Assembly (NCBI GenBank): GCA_046760705.1
Contig: JBHIER010000114.1
Location: forward strand, 1 to 8,744
Length of the DNA stretch: 8,744 nt
Direction: 5' to 3'
Origin: JBHIER01 sp046760705 [NCBI: bacterium]
Lineage (GTDB): Bacteria; JBHIER01; G020348925
The translations under genes were made by a program, and so were the position numbers. This document shows, in pieces, positions 1 through 6,872 of this stretch (position 1 is its first letter; each line of letters opens with the position of its first letter). The notes beneath the pieces were generated by a model. It saw only the letters and a list, made by a program, of their open reading frames with translations, was not told the DNA's origin and made no database searches.

Positions 1-613
1 CCACGATCAGGTCGTCACAGCCGTCGTTGTTCACATCCCCTGCCCCGGAGACCGAACTCCCGAGCTGGTCGACTGCCGCCTCGCCGGTGAAGGTGTAAAG
101 AAGAGCGCCGGTGGCGCCGGAATAGATATACACTCGCCCAGCGTCCGTGCTACCCGCATCATTAAGCGGGGCCCCCACGATCAGGTCGGCATAGCCATCG
201 TTGTTCACATCACCGGCCCCGGAAACCGAAACGCCTAACCAGTCTCCCGCTGCCTGGCCGGTGAAAGGATAAAGCAGGGTGCCGGTGGCGCCGGAATAGA
301 TATACGCTCGCCCAGCGTCCGCCCCCCCCGCGTCATTGAGCGGGGCCCCCACGATCAGGTCCGCGTAGCCGTCGTCGTTCACATCCCCTGCCCCGGAAAC
401 CGACCAGCCGAAATGGTCACCCGGCCCCCCACCGGGGAGGGTATAAAGTAGGGCGCCGGTGGTGCCGGAATAGAGATACGCTCGCCCAGCGTCCGGGCCA
501 CCCGCATCATTGAGCGGGGCCCCCACGATCAGGTCGTCAAAGCCGTCGCCGTTCACATCCCCGGCCCCGGAGACCGAATAGCCCAACTCATCATACGCCG
601 CCTCGCCGGTGAA
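1..613 (-). repeat. Tandem 174-bp (58-residue) FG-GAP/integrin-alpha-like repeats within the M6 protease gene
   Basis: Four landmarks recur at an exact 174-bp spacing: the top-strand string GTTCACATC starts at 551, 377, 203 and 29. Each unit encodes FTGEAA..D.LG.SVSGAGD, then a calcium-loop type motif DVNxDGxxDL, then IVGAPLNDAG, then DAGR.Y.YSG.TG.LLY. This is the FG-GAP pattern of integrin-alpha beta-propellers, which usually have seven blades. About 3.5 units are visible and the array continues past the left edge. The segment coding for DLIVGAPL is identical over 23 nt in the three complete copies, so similarity holds at DNA as well as protein level, which fits fairly recent duplication or gene conversion. 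Confidence 0.93.
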
Positions 614-3442
614 AGAGTGTGTCAACTGAACCACGCACGAATCGCACGAAACCCTGCGCGGCGAGGCCTCATTGCTCGGCGCTGATAGGTTTCCCGCTCT
701 ATCCACAGACGCCACTTTGTAGTAGTACTTTATATTACCACTTGCTATAGACTTAGCGGCGAAGGTCGGAGGTGTAAGGTCCGGACGATCCTTCCATTGA
801 AAATCGGGGAGTAGGGTGTCTGCATCTGCGGCCGTGGAATCGACCAAATTGGTGGAATCAGGCTCAAAACCCTCCGTTGTATCCCGATGAATATAATAGA
901 GTCTGATTTCCTCGGAATTTCCGGCCACATCCTTTTGCACCGGTGACCAGGTGAGCTGAACCGTGTACAGATCGGTCGAGAAATCGTCCCCCTCTGGACA
1001 CAACCTCATAGCTGTCAGGTCTTCAACCGTATCCGGTGGGACGTTGTCGATCCCCACGTCTATGACCACAGCCCCCAATGAAGTGTCCAACTCCCCACAT
1101 TCGAACAGATCTGCAAAGACAACTCCAGTATCACCGTGGGCTGCCCCAACGGGTGCAATGACCCAGAGGGTGACTGGCAGTTCTTCTCCGGGGTCAAGAT
1201 CGAGGCTCTCGGGCTCAGCCCAGGCATCCCAGTCGAGAGGCAGGAGACTGCCGTCGACTACGATCTCAAAGCAGCGCCACCGATCCGTTGGGTTGGCCGC
1301 TGTGATGGCGGATGCAATGACTGTCTGTTCCCCAGGTACCGACCTCTGACGGAGAGACCATAGGTTCAACTGAGCCAGATTGTTGTCGTCGAGAGGAGAT
1401 ATGCTTGTTTGGAGGTCCTCATCATTTTCCGCAATCACTCCCATACAGTAGGGCGGTTCTGGCAGTAGGGCGTCGATGGAAACTACTGTTCCAGGTCCCG
1501 ATCCTGGGGTTTGGTTGCCCGGGATCAACCCTACGGACACCGCGCTGTCTCCTGTGATGTGGTCCACAATTCTGGCGGCATTGTCAGGGAATCGGAGGCC
1601 CAATGTGGGCTCTGCCCGCCAAAAGGACACTCTCACGTCAGTGGCCGGGGCGCTGCCGATGTTCCATATCCTGGCCCACACTCTATTGACGACCCCCGGC
1701 CCAAAGGGATCGGGTTGGCCATCGCCGTCGTTATCAATCCAGATGTCCGGGCTGCTCACAAAGTCATCCATGCACCAGATATCCGGCTCGACTCCGACAT
1801 CGGCTGGGCAGTCTCTAATGACAAGGTCAGGACTGCCAGGCGGCCCACTCACCTTTAAATCCGCAAGGATGGGATTGCAACCAGGGCTCATGATCTTGAC
1901 CTCAACGTAGGTATTGTGCCCACGGTAGTCCCGGCTGTTTGGATTGGAGCTGGCATTGAAGGTCTGATTTCCCTTTGCGCCTGGGAACGGGTCGCCATCA
2001 TCACCCTCATTCTGCCGATAGTCCATATCTTCATCACCATCGGCCGCTTCCAGATCCACCGCCTTACGATTCTCGTCTTGGTTACTCAGCCTTCCCCACT
2101 CGTCAACCGCAGTCTCATCTATGTGCCAGATCAGGAGCCCGCATCCGGGAAGATGTTGGTCAAATTTGATTGTGTCCCGGTTCTCTGCCAAGAAATATTC
2201 TTCCGACGGATCGCCGTTGGTCCACAGTTTGAGGATTTGCTGATTCTCCTCCACGTTGAGTATGAACTGCCCGATTCGATCTTCAGTTGGAACGTCGGGT
2301 GAGACCCAACCAAGTTTGATCTTAGACCAGGCGCACATGTGAGAGGGGGTCTCCGGATGTTCCCCGTCCCCACCCCAGCCTCCCAGACCCATCAGACCCC
2401 AATATCCGATCCCGTACGAGCTACCGTCTGGGTCATAAAGATCAGGCAGACCCAGAACGTGCCCGTACTCGTGACAGTAAGTCCCAATTCTGGCATGGCC
2501 GGTCTCAAATTTCTCAGGTACGATGACATACTCATCGATTGTATCCCCATCAGCGAATCGACGATCATCGCCGTAATGCCAATGCAGGAAATGTCTGTGC
2601 GACCAGATATTCCTACTGTCGCCCTCTTCGGCCCCCGGTCCAGCGTGGACGAGGAAGAGACCATCGACCACTCCATTGGTGTCGTTATCGAACTGCAAAA
2701 AATTAACGGACGCGTCTGCTTGTTGCACTGCCCAGGCGACCAATTCGTGGACCCGGTTCAATGATTGGGTGAGACTATCCCTCTCCCATCCATAATAGCC
2801 GTGAGGGTTGGGCGCAGTGTACCAGCCGACAACTGTGGCCGTAACACCAAACTTGTCATAGGAAATCTCGCGGTAGTATTGGTTGAAACTGCCCGTGCCG
2901 TCGTAATTCTCCTGACCCATCATGTCACCGAAAGATTCGATGGTCTCGGTATGAGGCAAATCTGGATAGTCAACCAAGATTAACAAGATATTGTTGGTGA
3001 TGGGAACTTCCCCTTCTCTGTAAGAGAGTCTGGGATTGAATTGAAAGGGCTTAAGATGCATCTCTTCGCAACGTTCTTGTACCACTTCTTGGGATTCCCG
3101 CAGATGTTTTCTCAGCCCTTTGGTGAATTGAATCTCAGCCGATTTCCTGACCCCTTTCGGTGAGACTTCAATATCCGAAGGAATGAACCTTCCTTTTTCA
3201 TCAAGTTGAGCATACCTCCACCATCCATCTTCATCCTGGATGACGGTATACCCGTCCTCGGTTTCGGCCCAACTGTACCATTCGTCACCGAAGAGGCGAA
3301 TTTGAATGGGGGTGCCGTCGGGCTGAGTCACCGTAATGAGGAAATTTGGCGCTGGCATTGCAGAGACTGAACCATAATAGAATACAGCCCAGAGCAATGC
3401 AGCCAATACAACCCAATGGGTTTTAAGAGCTGGTCTCATCAT
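1..3442 (-). CDS. Secreted M6-family zinc metalloprotease with CARDB-like, Fn3-like and FG-GAP repeat domains (3' end outside window)
   Basis: The frame is open for 1147 codons from ATG 3442 to the left edge, without stop or frameshift. Residues 1-28 are a signal peptide (WVVLAALLWAVFYYGSVSA, then MPAPN), so the protein is exported. The M6 (immune inhibitor A-like) domain spans about 148-445. It has FDNDTNGVVDG and HAGPGAEEG, the zinc site HEYGHVLGLPD at 324-334 (H324, catalytic E325, H328, D334), a Met-turn WGLMGLGGW around M351, AWSKIKLGW near 371-379 and the family signature LLIWHIDE at 436-443. A CARDB-like beta domain starts near 539 (SPDLVIRDCPADVG). An Fn3-like domain covers about 800-931 (VPPDTVEDLTA to YYKVASVDRAGNLSAP). 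FG-GAP repeats run from about 944. The start is chosen because GAGGAGGG lies 5 nt upstream; the next codon is also ATG. Related multidomain M6 proteins in FCB-type bacteria often end in a T9SS sorting domain, but that end is not visible. Likely a cell-surface or secreted protease; substrate unknown. It has its own 466-nt upstream spacer. Confidence 0.93.
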   Translation of the reverse strand, partial: MMRPALKTHWVVLAALLWAVFYYGSVSAMPAPNFLITVTQPDGTPIQIRLFGDEWYSWAETEDGYTVIQDEDGWWRYAQLDEKGRFIPSDIEVSPKGVRKSAEIQFTKGLRKHLRESQEVVQERCEEMHLKPFQFNPRLSYREGEVPITNNILLILVDYPDLPHTETIESFGDMMGQENYDGTGSFNQYYREISYDKFGVTATVVGWYTAPNPHGYYGWERDSLTQSLNRVHELVAWAVQQADASVNFLQFDNDTNGVVDGLFLVHAGPGAEEGDSRNIWSHRHFLHWHYGDDRRFADGDTIDEYVIVPEKFETGHARIGTYCHEYGHVLGLPDLYDPDGSSYGIGYWGLMGLGGWGGDGEHPETPSHMCAWSKIKLGWVSPDVPTEDRIGQFILNVEENQQILKLWTNGDPSEEYFLAENRDTIKFDQHLPGCGLLIWHIDETAVDEWGRLSNQDENRKAVDLEAADGDEDMDYRQNEGDDGDPFPGAKGNQTFNASSNPNSRDYRGHNTYVEVKIMSPGCNPILADLKVSGPPGSPDLVIRDCPADVGVEPDIWCMDDFVSSPDIWIDNDGDGQPDPFGPGVVNRVWARIWNIGSAPATDVRVSFWRAEPTLGLRFPDNAARIVDHITGDSAVSVGLIPGNQTPGSGPGTVVSIDALLPEPPYCMGVIAENDEDLQTSISPLDDNNLAQLNLWSLRQRSVPGEQTVIASAITAANPTDRWRCFEIVVDGSLLPLDWDAWAEPESLDLDPGEELPVTLWVIAPVGAAHGDTGVVFADLFECGELDTSLGAVVIDVGIDNVPPDTVEDLTAMRLCPEGDDFSTDLYTVQLTWSPVQKDVAGNSEEIRLYYIHRDTTEGFEPDSTNLVDSTAADADTLLPDFQWKDRPDLTPPTFAAKSIASGNIKYYYKVASVDRAGNLSAPSNEASPRRVSCDSCVVQLTHSFTGEAAYDELGYSVSGAGDVNGDGFDDLIVGAPLNDAGGPDAGRAYLYSGTTGALLYTLPGGGPGDHFGWSVSGAGDVNDDGYADLIVGAPLNDAGGADAGRAYIYSGATGTLLYPFTGQAAGDWLGVSVSGAGDVNNDGYADLIVGAPLNDAGSTDAGRVYIYSGATGALLYTFTGEAAVDQLGSSVSGAGDVNNDGCDDLIV

Positions 3443-3447
3443 CGCAT

Positions 3448-3455
3448 CCCTCCTC
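3448..3455 (-). promoter_or_regulatory. Ribosome binding site of the M6 protease gene
   Basis: GAGGAGGG on the minus strand lies 5 nt before ATG 3442 and 8 nt before the adjacent second ATG at 3439. Another ATG at 3447 is in a different frame and is followed by CGA TGA, so it cannot be the start. Confidence 0.8.
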
Positions 3456-3546
3456 AAATTAGAGCGTTCGTTCCTACCCCCAATAGATATCCGGTGGGTG
3501 CAAATAGCAAGGTTGAAACCCGGCAAATAGATTTGAAATCACCCAA

Positions 3547-3575
3547 ATAATAATATCCTGAACAGATTTAGACAA
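3547..3575 (-). promoter_or_regulatory. Possible sigma70-type promoter for the M6 protease gene
   Basis: On the minus strand TTGTCT (3575-3570, four matches of six to TTGACA) and TATTAT (3552-3547, five of six to TATAAT) are separated by 17 nt. They lie about 105 nt upstream of the start, in an AT-rich part of the spacer. The promoter consensus of this lineage is unknown, and many FCB bacteria use a different -35/-7 pattern, so this is only a candidate. Confidence 0.3.
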
Positions 3576-3729
3576 GAACTTTTTTGCACTTTTTTTATCT
3601 ATTTGGAAAACGCCTTTTCCCCAACATATTGTGTGGGTGGCGGAAAAAGGGTGAACATCTGGACAGTCCTCACGATCATGACAAAACCCAAACTCTTCTA
3701 AAAAGCTCCATAGGGGTCGTTCCTGTCCC

Positions 3730-3754
3730 CCCGTTGGATAATCTATCCCACGGG
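3730..3754. terminator. Interrupted 10-bp hairpin, possible terminator or RNA element
   Basis: The arm CCCGT (3730-3734) pairs with ACGGG (3750-3754). Inside it GGATA (3736-3740) pairs with TATCC (3744-3748). There is one T/C mismatch between the two helices and a 3-nt loop. On the minus strand it lies about 155 nt after the PorV-like B stop. No run of T follows it in either direction, so intrinsic termination is not certain. Confidence 0.35.
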
Positions 3755-3786
3755 TTCCGCCCGAAATGACGAGTGAACACTGAGTT

Positions 3787-3836
3787 CCGCCCCTACGTGA
3801 TAGAGCAAATGTAGGGGCGGTCGTCTCTGACCGCCC
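3787..3836. repeat. REP-like GTAGGGGCGG palindromes downstream of PorV-like B
   Basis: Two perfect inverted repeats share sequence. CCGCCCCTAC (3787-3796) pairs with GTAGGGGCGG (3811-3820) across 14 nt. GGGCGGTC (3815-3822) pairs with GACCGCCC (3829-3836) across 6 nt. The two helices overlap at 3815-3820, so they exclude each other. They sit about 70 nt after the PorV-like B stop. Similar GTAGGGGC-bordered hairpins follow the dockerin gene, which suggests an intergenic dispersed repeat that may stabilise or end transcripts. Confidence 0.6.
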
Positions 3837-3908
3837 GCCAATCGGCCCAATCCCAAAGGATCAAACTCATCTGTACAAGCCACCAAAGCCACGGCGCTCG
3901 GTCTCATC

Positions 3909-4961
3909 TTATAATCTCACCGTTAAAGAGAATCGAGTGTTGTTGGCCAGAGGTGTCTTGGGTGCCGGCATGTAAGCCATGTCAAATTGAAGCATACGGT
4001 ACTTCAATCCAGCCCCGAAGGTCACGTATGCTTTGCCCTCCCCGAAGTATGTGTCCCGATTAAGACCGGTTCTCAGCGAGACCCAGGACCCGTACCAGTA
4101 CTCCAGTCCGACGTTGGTGATCACCTCATTGATCTCTGTCTTCAATTTCTTATCGGTCCAGGAGGTGACCAGAGCCTTGTAGAAGGGGTCTGTCTTATTG
4201 TCTTTGGTTCTTCTCACAAGCAGTTTGCTGAAGTCGGCGGACAGCTTGAGGCTATTGAACTCCGATTGGAAGATCTGATACGCAAATCCCACCTTCAGAT
4301 TCTGGGGCAATGGGTCGGCTTGTCCAGCATCGATGTAGGTTATGGACGGACCCACATTCTGCAGGTTGACCCCAAAGGAGAACCCTTGGGTGAAGAGGTC
4401 TCTATGGAGATAGCCCAGGTCAACGGCACAGGAGGTTCCTGAGCCAGGGCCCTTCTCCGCTGCTGTCCCTTTCGGTGATAACCGGCTGTGAAGGATCTTT
4501 ATGGTCACCCCAACCGAAGACCTATCTGACAACCGGGCACCGTAGGATAAACCCAGGGCCGTGTCGAAGGATCGAAACGTTCCTAAGAACTCAGCAGTCT
4601 CACTCATTCTGACCTGTTGGCCATACGACATGTAGATGATGTACATGCCTAAATGTCCTAATCCCTCCTGGTGCCACGAATAGGCAAGAAACTCGTGATA
4701 TAGGTCATTGGCAAGAGCGGGCAACCACTTTGTGTGGGACATGCTGAGTGCTTTGCCCGTTTGAAAAGCCAGGCCGCCCGGGTTGTAGTAGGTGGCCGTG
4801 GCATCGTCGGCGGTGGCCACAAAAGCCTCACCCGAACCAGCGGCCCGCGCTCCCGGCTTAATCATCAGGTATAAGAGCCCAGCATCGGTTTGGGCAAGGG
4901 CACAGGTGGAGTATACTCCAGACCCCACCAGCAAAACCGCAACAAAAAGGAGCTTTTTCAT
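3909..4961 (-). CDS. PorV/PorQ-family outer-membrane beta-barrel protein B
   Basis: This 350-residue protein has a signal peptide (residues 1-23, ending CALA before QTDAG). The PorV/PorQ-family N-terminus follows: LLYLMIKPGARAAGSGEAFVATADDATATYYNPGGLA, with NPGG at 60-63. Later landmarks are MSYGQQ (111-116), NLQNVGPSITYI (199-210), DPLPQNLKVGFAY (216-228), FSKLLVRR (244-251) and DPFYKAL (258-264). Alternating beta-strands continue to the terminal SLTVRL. Known family role: PorV is an outer-membrane partner of the type IX secretion system and shuttles sorting-domain cargo; PorQ belongs to the attachment complex. Many FCB-type genomes carry several paralogues of unassigned role, so PorV-like is a family call and not proof of shuttle function. 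The start is fixed by AAGGAGGT 6 nt upstream. It follows the dockerin gene after 240 nt and precedes the M6 protease. The central insert (about 160-195) differs from the 8626-7577 paralogue. Confidence 0.9.
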   Translation of the reverse strand: MKKLLFVAVLLVGSGVYSTCALAQTDAGLLYLMIKPGARAAGSGEAFVATADDATATYYNPGGLAFQTGKALSMSHTKWLPALANDLYHEFLAYSWHQEGLGHLGMYIIYMSYGQQVRMSETAEFLGTFRSFDTALGLSYGARLSDRSSVGVTIKILHSRLSPKGTAAEKGPGSGTSCAVDLGYLHRDLFTQGFSFGVNLQNVGPSITYIDAGQADPLPQNLKVGFAYQIFQSEFNSLKLSADFSKLLVRRTKDNKTDPFYKALVTSWTDKKLKTEINEVITNVGLEYWYGSWVSLRTGLNRDTYFGEGKAYVTFGAGLKYRMLQFDMAYMPAPKTPLANNTRFSLTVRL

Positions 4962-4967
4962 GGTTCA

Positions 4968-4975
4968 ACCTCCTT
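4968..4975 (-). promoter_or_regulatory. Strong ribosome binding site of PorV-like B
   Basis: AAGGAGGT on the minus strand, an almost full anti-Shine-Dalgarno match, is 6 nt upstream of ATG 4961. It is the strongest such site in the window and suggests efficient translation. Confidence 0.85.
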
Positions 4976-4980
4976 GGTTG

Positions 4981-5097
4981 GTTAATTGGTGATTGGTTAA
5001 ACGGTTAATTCGTACACGGTTACTCCGTTTTTGTCCGTTAATTCCATTGGACCGTTAGACCGTTGGTCCGTTTTCTCGTTACTTTGGTTAATTCTGG
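4981..5097. repeat. Degenerate short-repeat tract (GTTAATT and CCGTT units) upstream of PorV-like B
   Basis: The heptamer GTTAATT occurs at 4981, 5004, 5037 and 5087 on the plus strand. It is interspersed with ACGGTTA, CCGTTAG and CCGTTGG words. The tract is AT-rich next to GC-richer genes and encodes nothing evident. It lies in the 5' region of PorV-like B and may hold its promoter. Whether it is a decayed tandem repeat or a set of binding sites cannot be told here. Confidence 0.55.
5052..5097. repeat. Intergenic dispersed repeat, copy 1 (CCGTTAG..CCGTTGGTCCGTTTT..ATTCTGG)
   Basis: These 46 nt match 6873-6920 with a few substitutions and a small gap. Shared blocks in order are CCGTTAG, CCGTTGGTCCGTTTT, TTACTT and ATTCTGG. 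Both copies have the same orientation and lie between the stop of one gene and the start of the next, here 91 nt upstream of PorV-like B. Confidence 0.7.
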
Positions 5098-5123
5098 TAG
5101 AGGATGAAGCCGCCGAGGCCTAC

Positions 5124-5201
5124 GCAGCCCCGACGGCTGCCTCCCCGTAGTGGCGGACGTCCGTGTCCGCCCAAATAACGGGCCGACACAGAGGTCGGCC
5201 C
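5124..5201. repeat. Three consecutive GC-rich hairpins after the dockerin gene
   Basis: Perfect inverted repeats are GCAGCC (5124-5129) with GGCTGC (5135-5140), GGCGGAC (5152-5158) with GTCCGCC (5165-5171), and GGGCCGAC (5180-5187) with GTCGGCCC (5194-5201). The last begins at the dockerin stop codon when read on the minus strand. The outer two are bordered by GTAG/CTAC, like the element at 3811-3836. There is no T-tract, so they resemble REP-type or transcript-stabilising hairpins more than classical intrinsic terminators. Confidence 0.6.
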
Positions 5202-6845
5202 CTACTTCATCAATACCATCCGCTTGGCCTGGCTGAAATCAGCCGCTGTGAGGCGATAGAAGTAGACTCCGCTGGCCACATTGTTGCCAAAGGCATCCTT
5301 ACCATCCCAGGTGACCTCGTAAAATCCCGGATCTTTCACCTCATCCACCAAAGTCCTCACTTCCTGGCCTAAGATGTTGTAAATCTTCAAACTGGCGTGA
5401 GTTTGTCTTGCGTCTGGCAGGGCGTAGCGGATGGTGGTCGCCGGGTTAAACGGGTTTGGATAGTTTTGAGACAGGGTGTATTCAACCGGAACCCCTGTCT
5501 CCGCCTTGACCAGAGCCATGAACCTGGCAAAGTCCTCTGCTGAAAAGTAGGGCTCCAGAGATTGCAGGTATTCAACAACAGCGGGAGTAATCTTCATAGC
5601 CCCTGTCGGGGGACAATGTATGCCCAGGATGCAATTCACTATCCAAACCACATCCTGGACATCCACCTTACCATCTCCGTTGCAATCGAGGACACACCAG
5701 GGATATAACAGAGGCTCTTCGCTCTCAAGAATATAATTGACCAGAAAAACGGCGTCTCTAATATCGAGGACACAGTCAAGGTTCAGGTCACCTTTGGTAA
5801 TGGTAGAGCAATACCACGAAAGAAACCTTCCTGATTGAGTGGTCAGGCAGCGAGACTCCCCTTTTTCATCAACAATCATGGCATCCAACGCCTCGATTGA
5901 CGCCGAGTCACAGAGCTCAGCATAAAGGCTGACGGTGTAGAGGATTTGTAGGATCGGACCTTCCCCCGGGGCGATAACAGAATCGATGAGGCTGAAGATC
6001 GAAACTGATACCGCCCCCAAGGTGTCCTGGTAGTACTCCACGGTGAAACCTGCTGTTCGGTGGGTGGTGAGTACATCTATTGCTGTGAGCCAACCGGGAC
6101 TGTCGTCGAACAACCTAAACTGCAGCTCTTCTATACTCTGGGGATTGTCTAAGCTGATATCTATTAAGACCGTATCCCCGGAAAGGCCATTGGTGTCCTG
6201 GACGGAGAGTGTCACCGGTGGATTGAGAACCACCAGGTCATCAATAATGAGTGCCCCACATTCGACACTGCACCAACCTGGATGGCCAGTCACTTCCACA
6301 TGATAGCCCTCACGTCCGAGTAGATTTAATATGCAAAAAGGATCGGGGTTGAACATATCACAACCGATCACGTACTCTTCATAACCCGGGTCGGGATCCA
6401 AGTAGTAGCACAACGCTGACTGGCAGATACCAGGACCAGATCGCAAACATCCTCTGGAATAAAGGATTTCACCTACGTAGAAAGATGAACTCTTCGAATC
6501 GTGGGTCACTCCCCAGGCGTCCCTCAATATTGCTACCACAGAATAGTGCCCGGCGGATAGTGGGCCGATCTCTTCGGTCACCTGCCAGGGTGCCAGGGCT
6601 GGAAGGCAGAGGAGCGGTTGCTGGCTGACAACTTCAATTGAAATGGTCTGGCCTTCGATGGAAAATGAATCCTCGACAAGCTCGGTGTTGAGACAGCCAA
6701 AAGTGCCGCTCACTATTATTCTAATCGAATCTGCCTCGGAAGGGGTGGGCGGCACAACAGCAATGCTGTCGATCCAATCTGCGCAGGCAGGGACTGCCAA
6801 CCCCACGAGGACAAATGATAGTAACAAAACGGTAAAAGTTCTCAT
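5202..6845 (-). CDS. Secreted cysteine-rich protein with cohesin-like domain, type I dockerin and T9SS type A sorting domain
   Basis: This 547-residue protein starts with a signal peptide (1-22, LLLSFVLVGLAVPACA before DWIDS). VPAC at 18-21 is a poor lipobox, because proline is at -2. Residues 24-125 form an Ig-like beta domain. Residues 126-208 hold seven cysteines (133, 141, 146, 162, 171, 192, 196). Residues 211-335 resemble cohesins: TLSVQDTNGLSGDTVLIDIS, then SIEELQFRL, then IAPGEGPILQILYTV. A dockerin follows at 352-411 with two calcium loops, D353-N355-D357-D364 and D387-N389-D391-D398, each followed by a hydrophobic helix (VFLVNYIL, VWIVNCIL). Residues 456-547 are a FlgD-like/T9SS sorting domain: YTLSQNYPNPFNPATTIRYA, IYNILGQEVRTLV, DAFGNNVASGVYFYRL and the end KRMVLMK. 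It is probably exported to the cell surface by T9SS. Function beyond binding or adhesion is unknown; no catalytic motif was seen. The Shine-Dalgarno is weak (purine-rich AAAGAAAGAAG), and an in-frame TGA three codons upstream fixes the start region. Confidence 0.9.
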   Translation of the reverse strand: MRTFTVLLLSFVLVGLAVPACADWIDSIAVVPPTPSEADSIRIIVSGTFGCLNTELVEDSFSIEGQTISIEVVSQQPLLCLPALAPWQVTEEIGPLSAGHYSVVAILRDAWGVTHDSKSSSFYVGEILYSRGCLRSGPGICQSALCYYLDPDPGYEEYVIGCDMFNPDPFCILNLLGREGYHVEVTGHPGWCSVECGALIIDDLVVLNPPVTLSVQDTNGLSGDTVLIDISLDNPQSIEELQFRLFDDSPGWLTAIDVLTTHRTAGFTVEYYQDTLGAVSVSIFSLIDSVIAPGEGPILQILYTVSLYAELCDSASIEALDAMIVDEKGESRCLTTQSGRFLSWYCSTITKGDLNLDCVLDIRDAVFLVNYILESEEPLLYPWCVLDCNGDGKVDVQDVVWIVNCILGIHCPPTGAMKITPAVVEYLQSLEPYFSAEDFARFMALVKAETGVPVEYTLSQNYPNPFNPATTIRYALPDARQTHASLKIYNILGQEVRTLVDEVKDPGFYEVTWDGKDAFGNNVASGVYFYRLTAADFSQAKRMVLMK

Positions 6846-6872
6846 CTCAAATCACTTCTTTCTTTTGAGAAT

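Larger units (their letters stand above)
3443..3908. other. 466-nt spacer between PorV-like B and the M6 protease
   Basis: No convincing gene is present. From the PorV-like B stop toward the protease, the spacer holds a pair of competing GC-rich hairpins (3787-3836), an interrupted 10-bp hairpin (3730-3754), an A-rich stretch on the minus strand (about 3577-3598), a promoter-like pair (3547-3575), three CAAATA direct repeats (3501, 3524, 3544 on the plus strand) and the protease ribosome binding site. Its length, compared with the 21-nt gap between the first two complete genes, suggests the protease is transcribed separately. Confidence 0.6.

Noticed and set aside
1-613. Regular repeats at the left edge suggesting a CRISPR array
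   Set aside because: The 174-bp period is a multiple of three, the whole unit is conserved without unique spacers, and it translates into FG-GAP blades.
963-2983. Several plus-strand open frames (for example 963-1349, 1476-1910, 1916-2302, 2339-2764) and minus-strand frames at 745-930, 2131-2373 and 2392-2676
   Set aside because: They lie opposite or out of frame within the M6 protease, whose frame has clear motifs across the whole region. None has a recognisable domain.
1-3442. Suspected frameshift or pseudogene in the long left-hand region
   Set aside because: Codon-by-codon translation from 3442 to the window edge gives one uninterrupted protein with intact catalytic residues. The absence of a stop is due only to the window edge.
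3577-3600. T-runs as an intrinsic terminator on the plus strand
   Set aside because: No stable stem precedes them and there is no plus-strand gene to terminate.
3584-3769. 61-codon plus-strand open frame in the spacer before the protease
   Set aside because: It begins with TTG without a Shine-Dalgarno, runs through the hairpin at 3730-3754, and has no recognisable protein features.
6839-6845. Dockerin protein as a lipoprotein
   Set aside because: The only early cysteine, C21, is in VPAC with proline at -2, a poor lipobox. Cleavage after ACA by signal peptidase I fits better, though it is not excluded.
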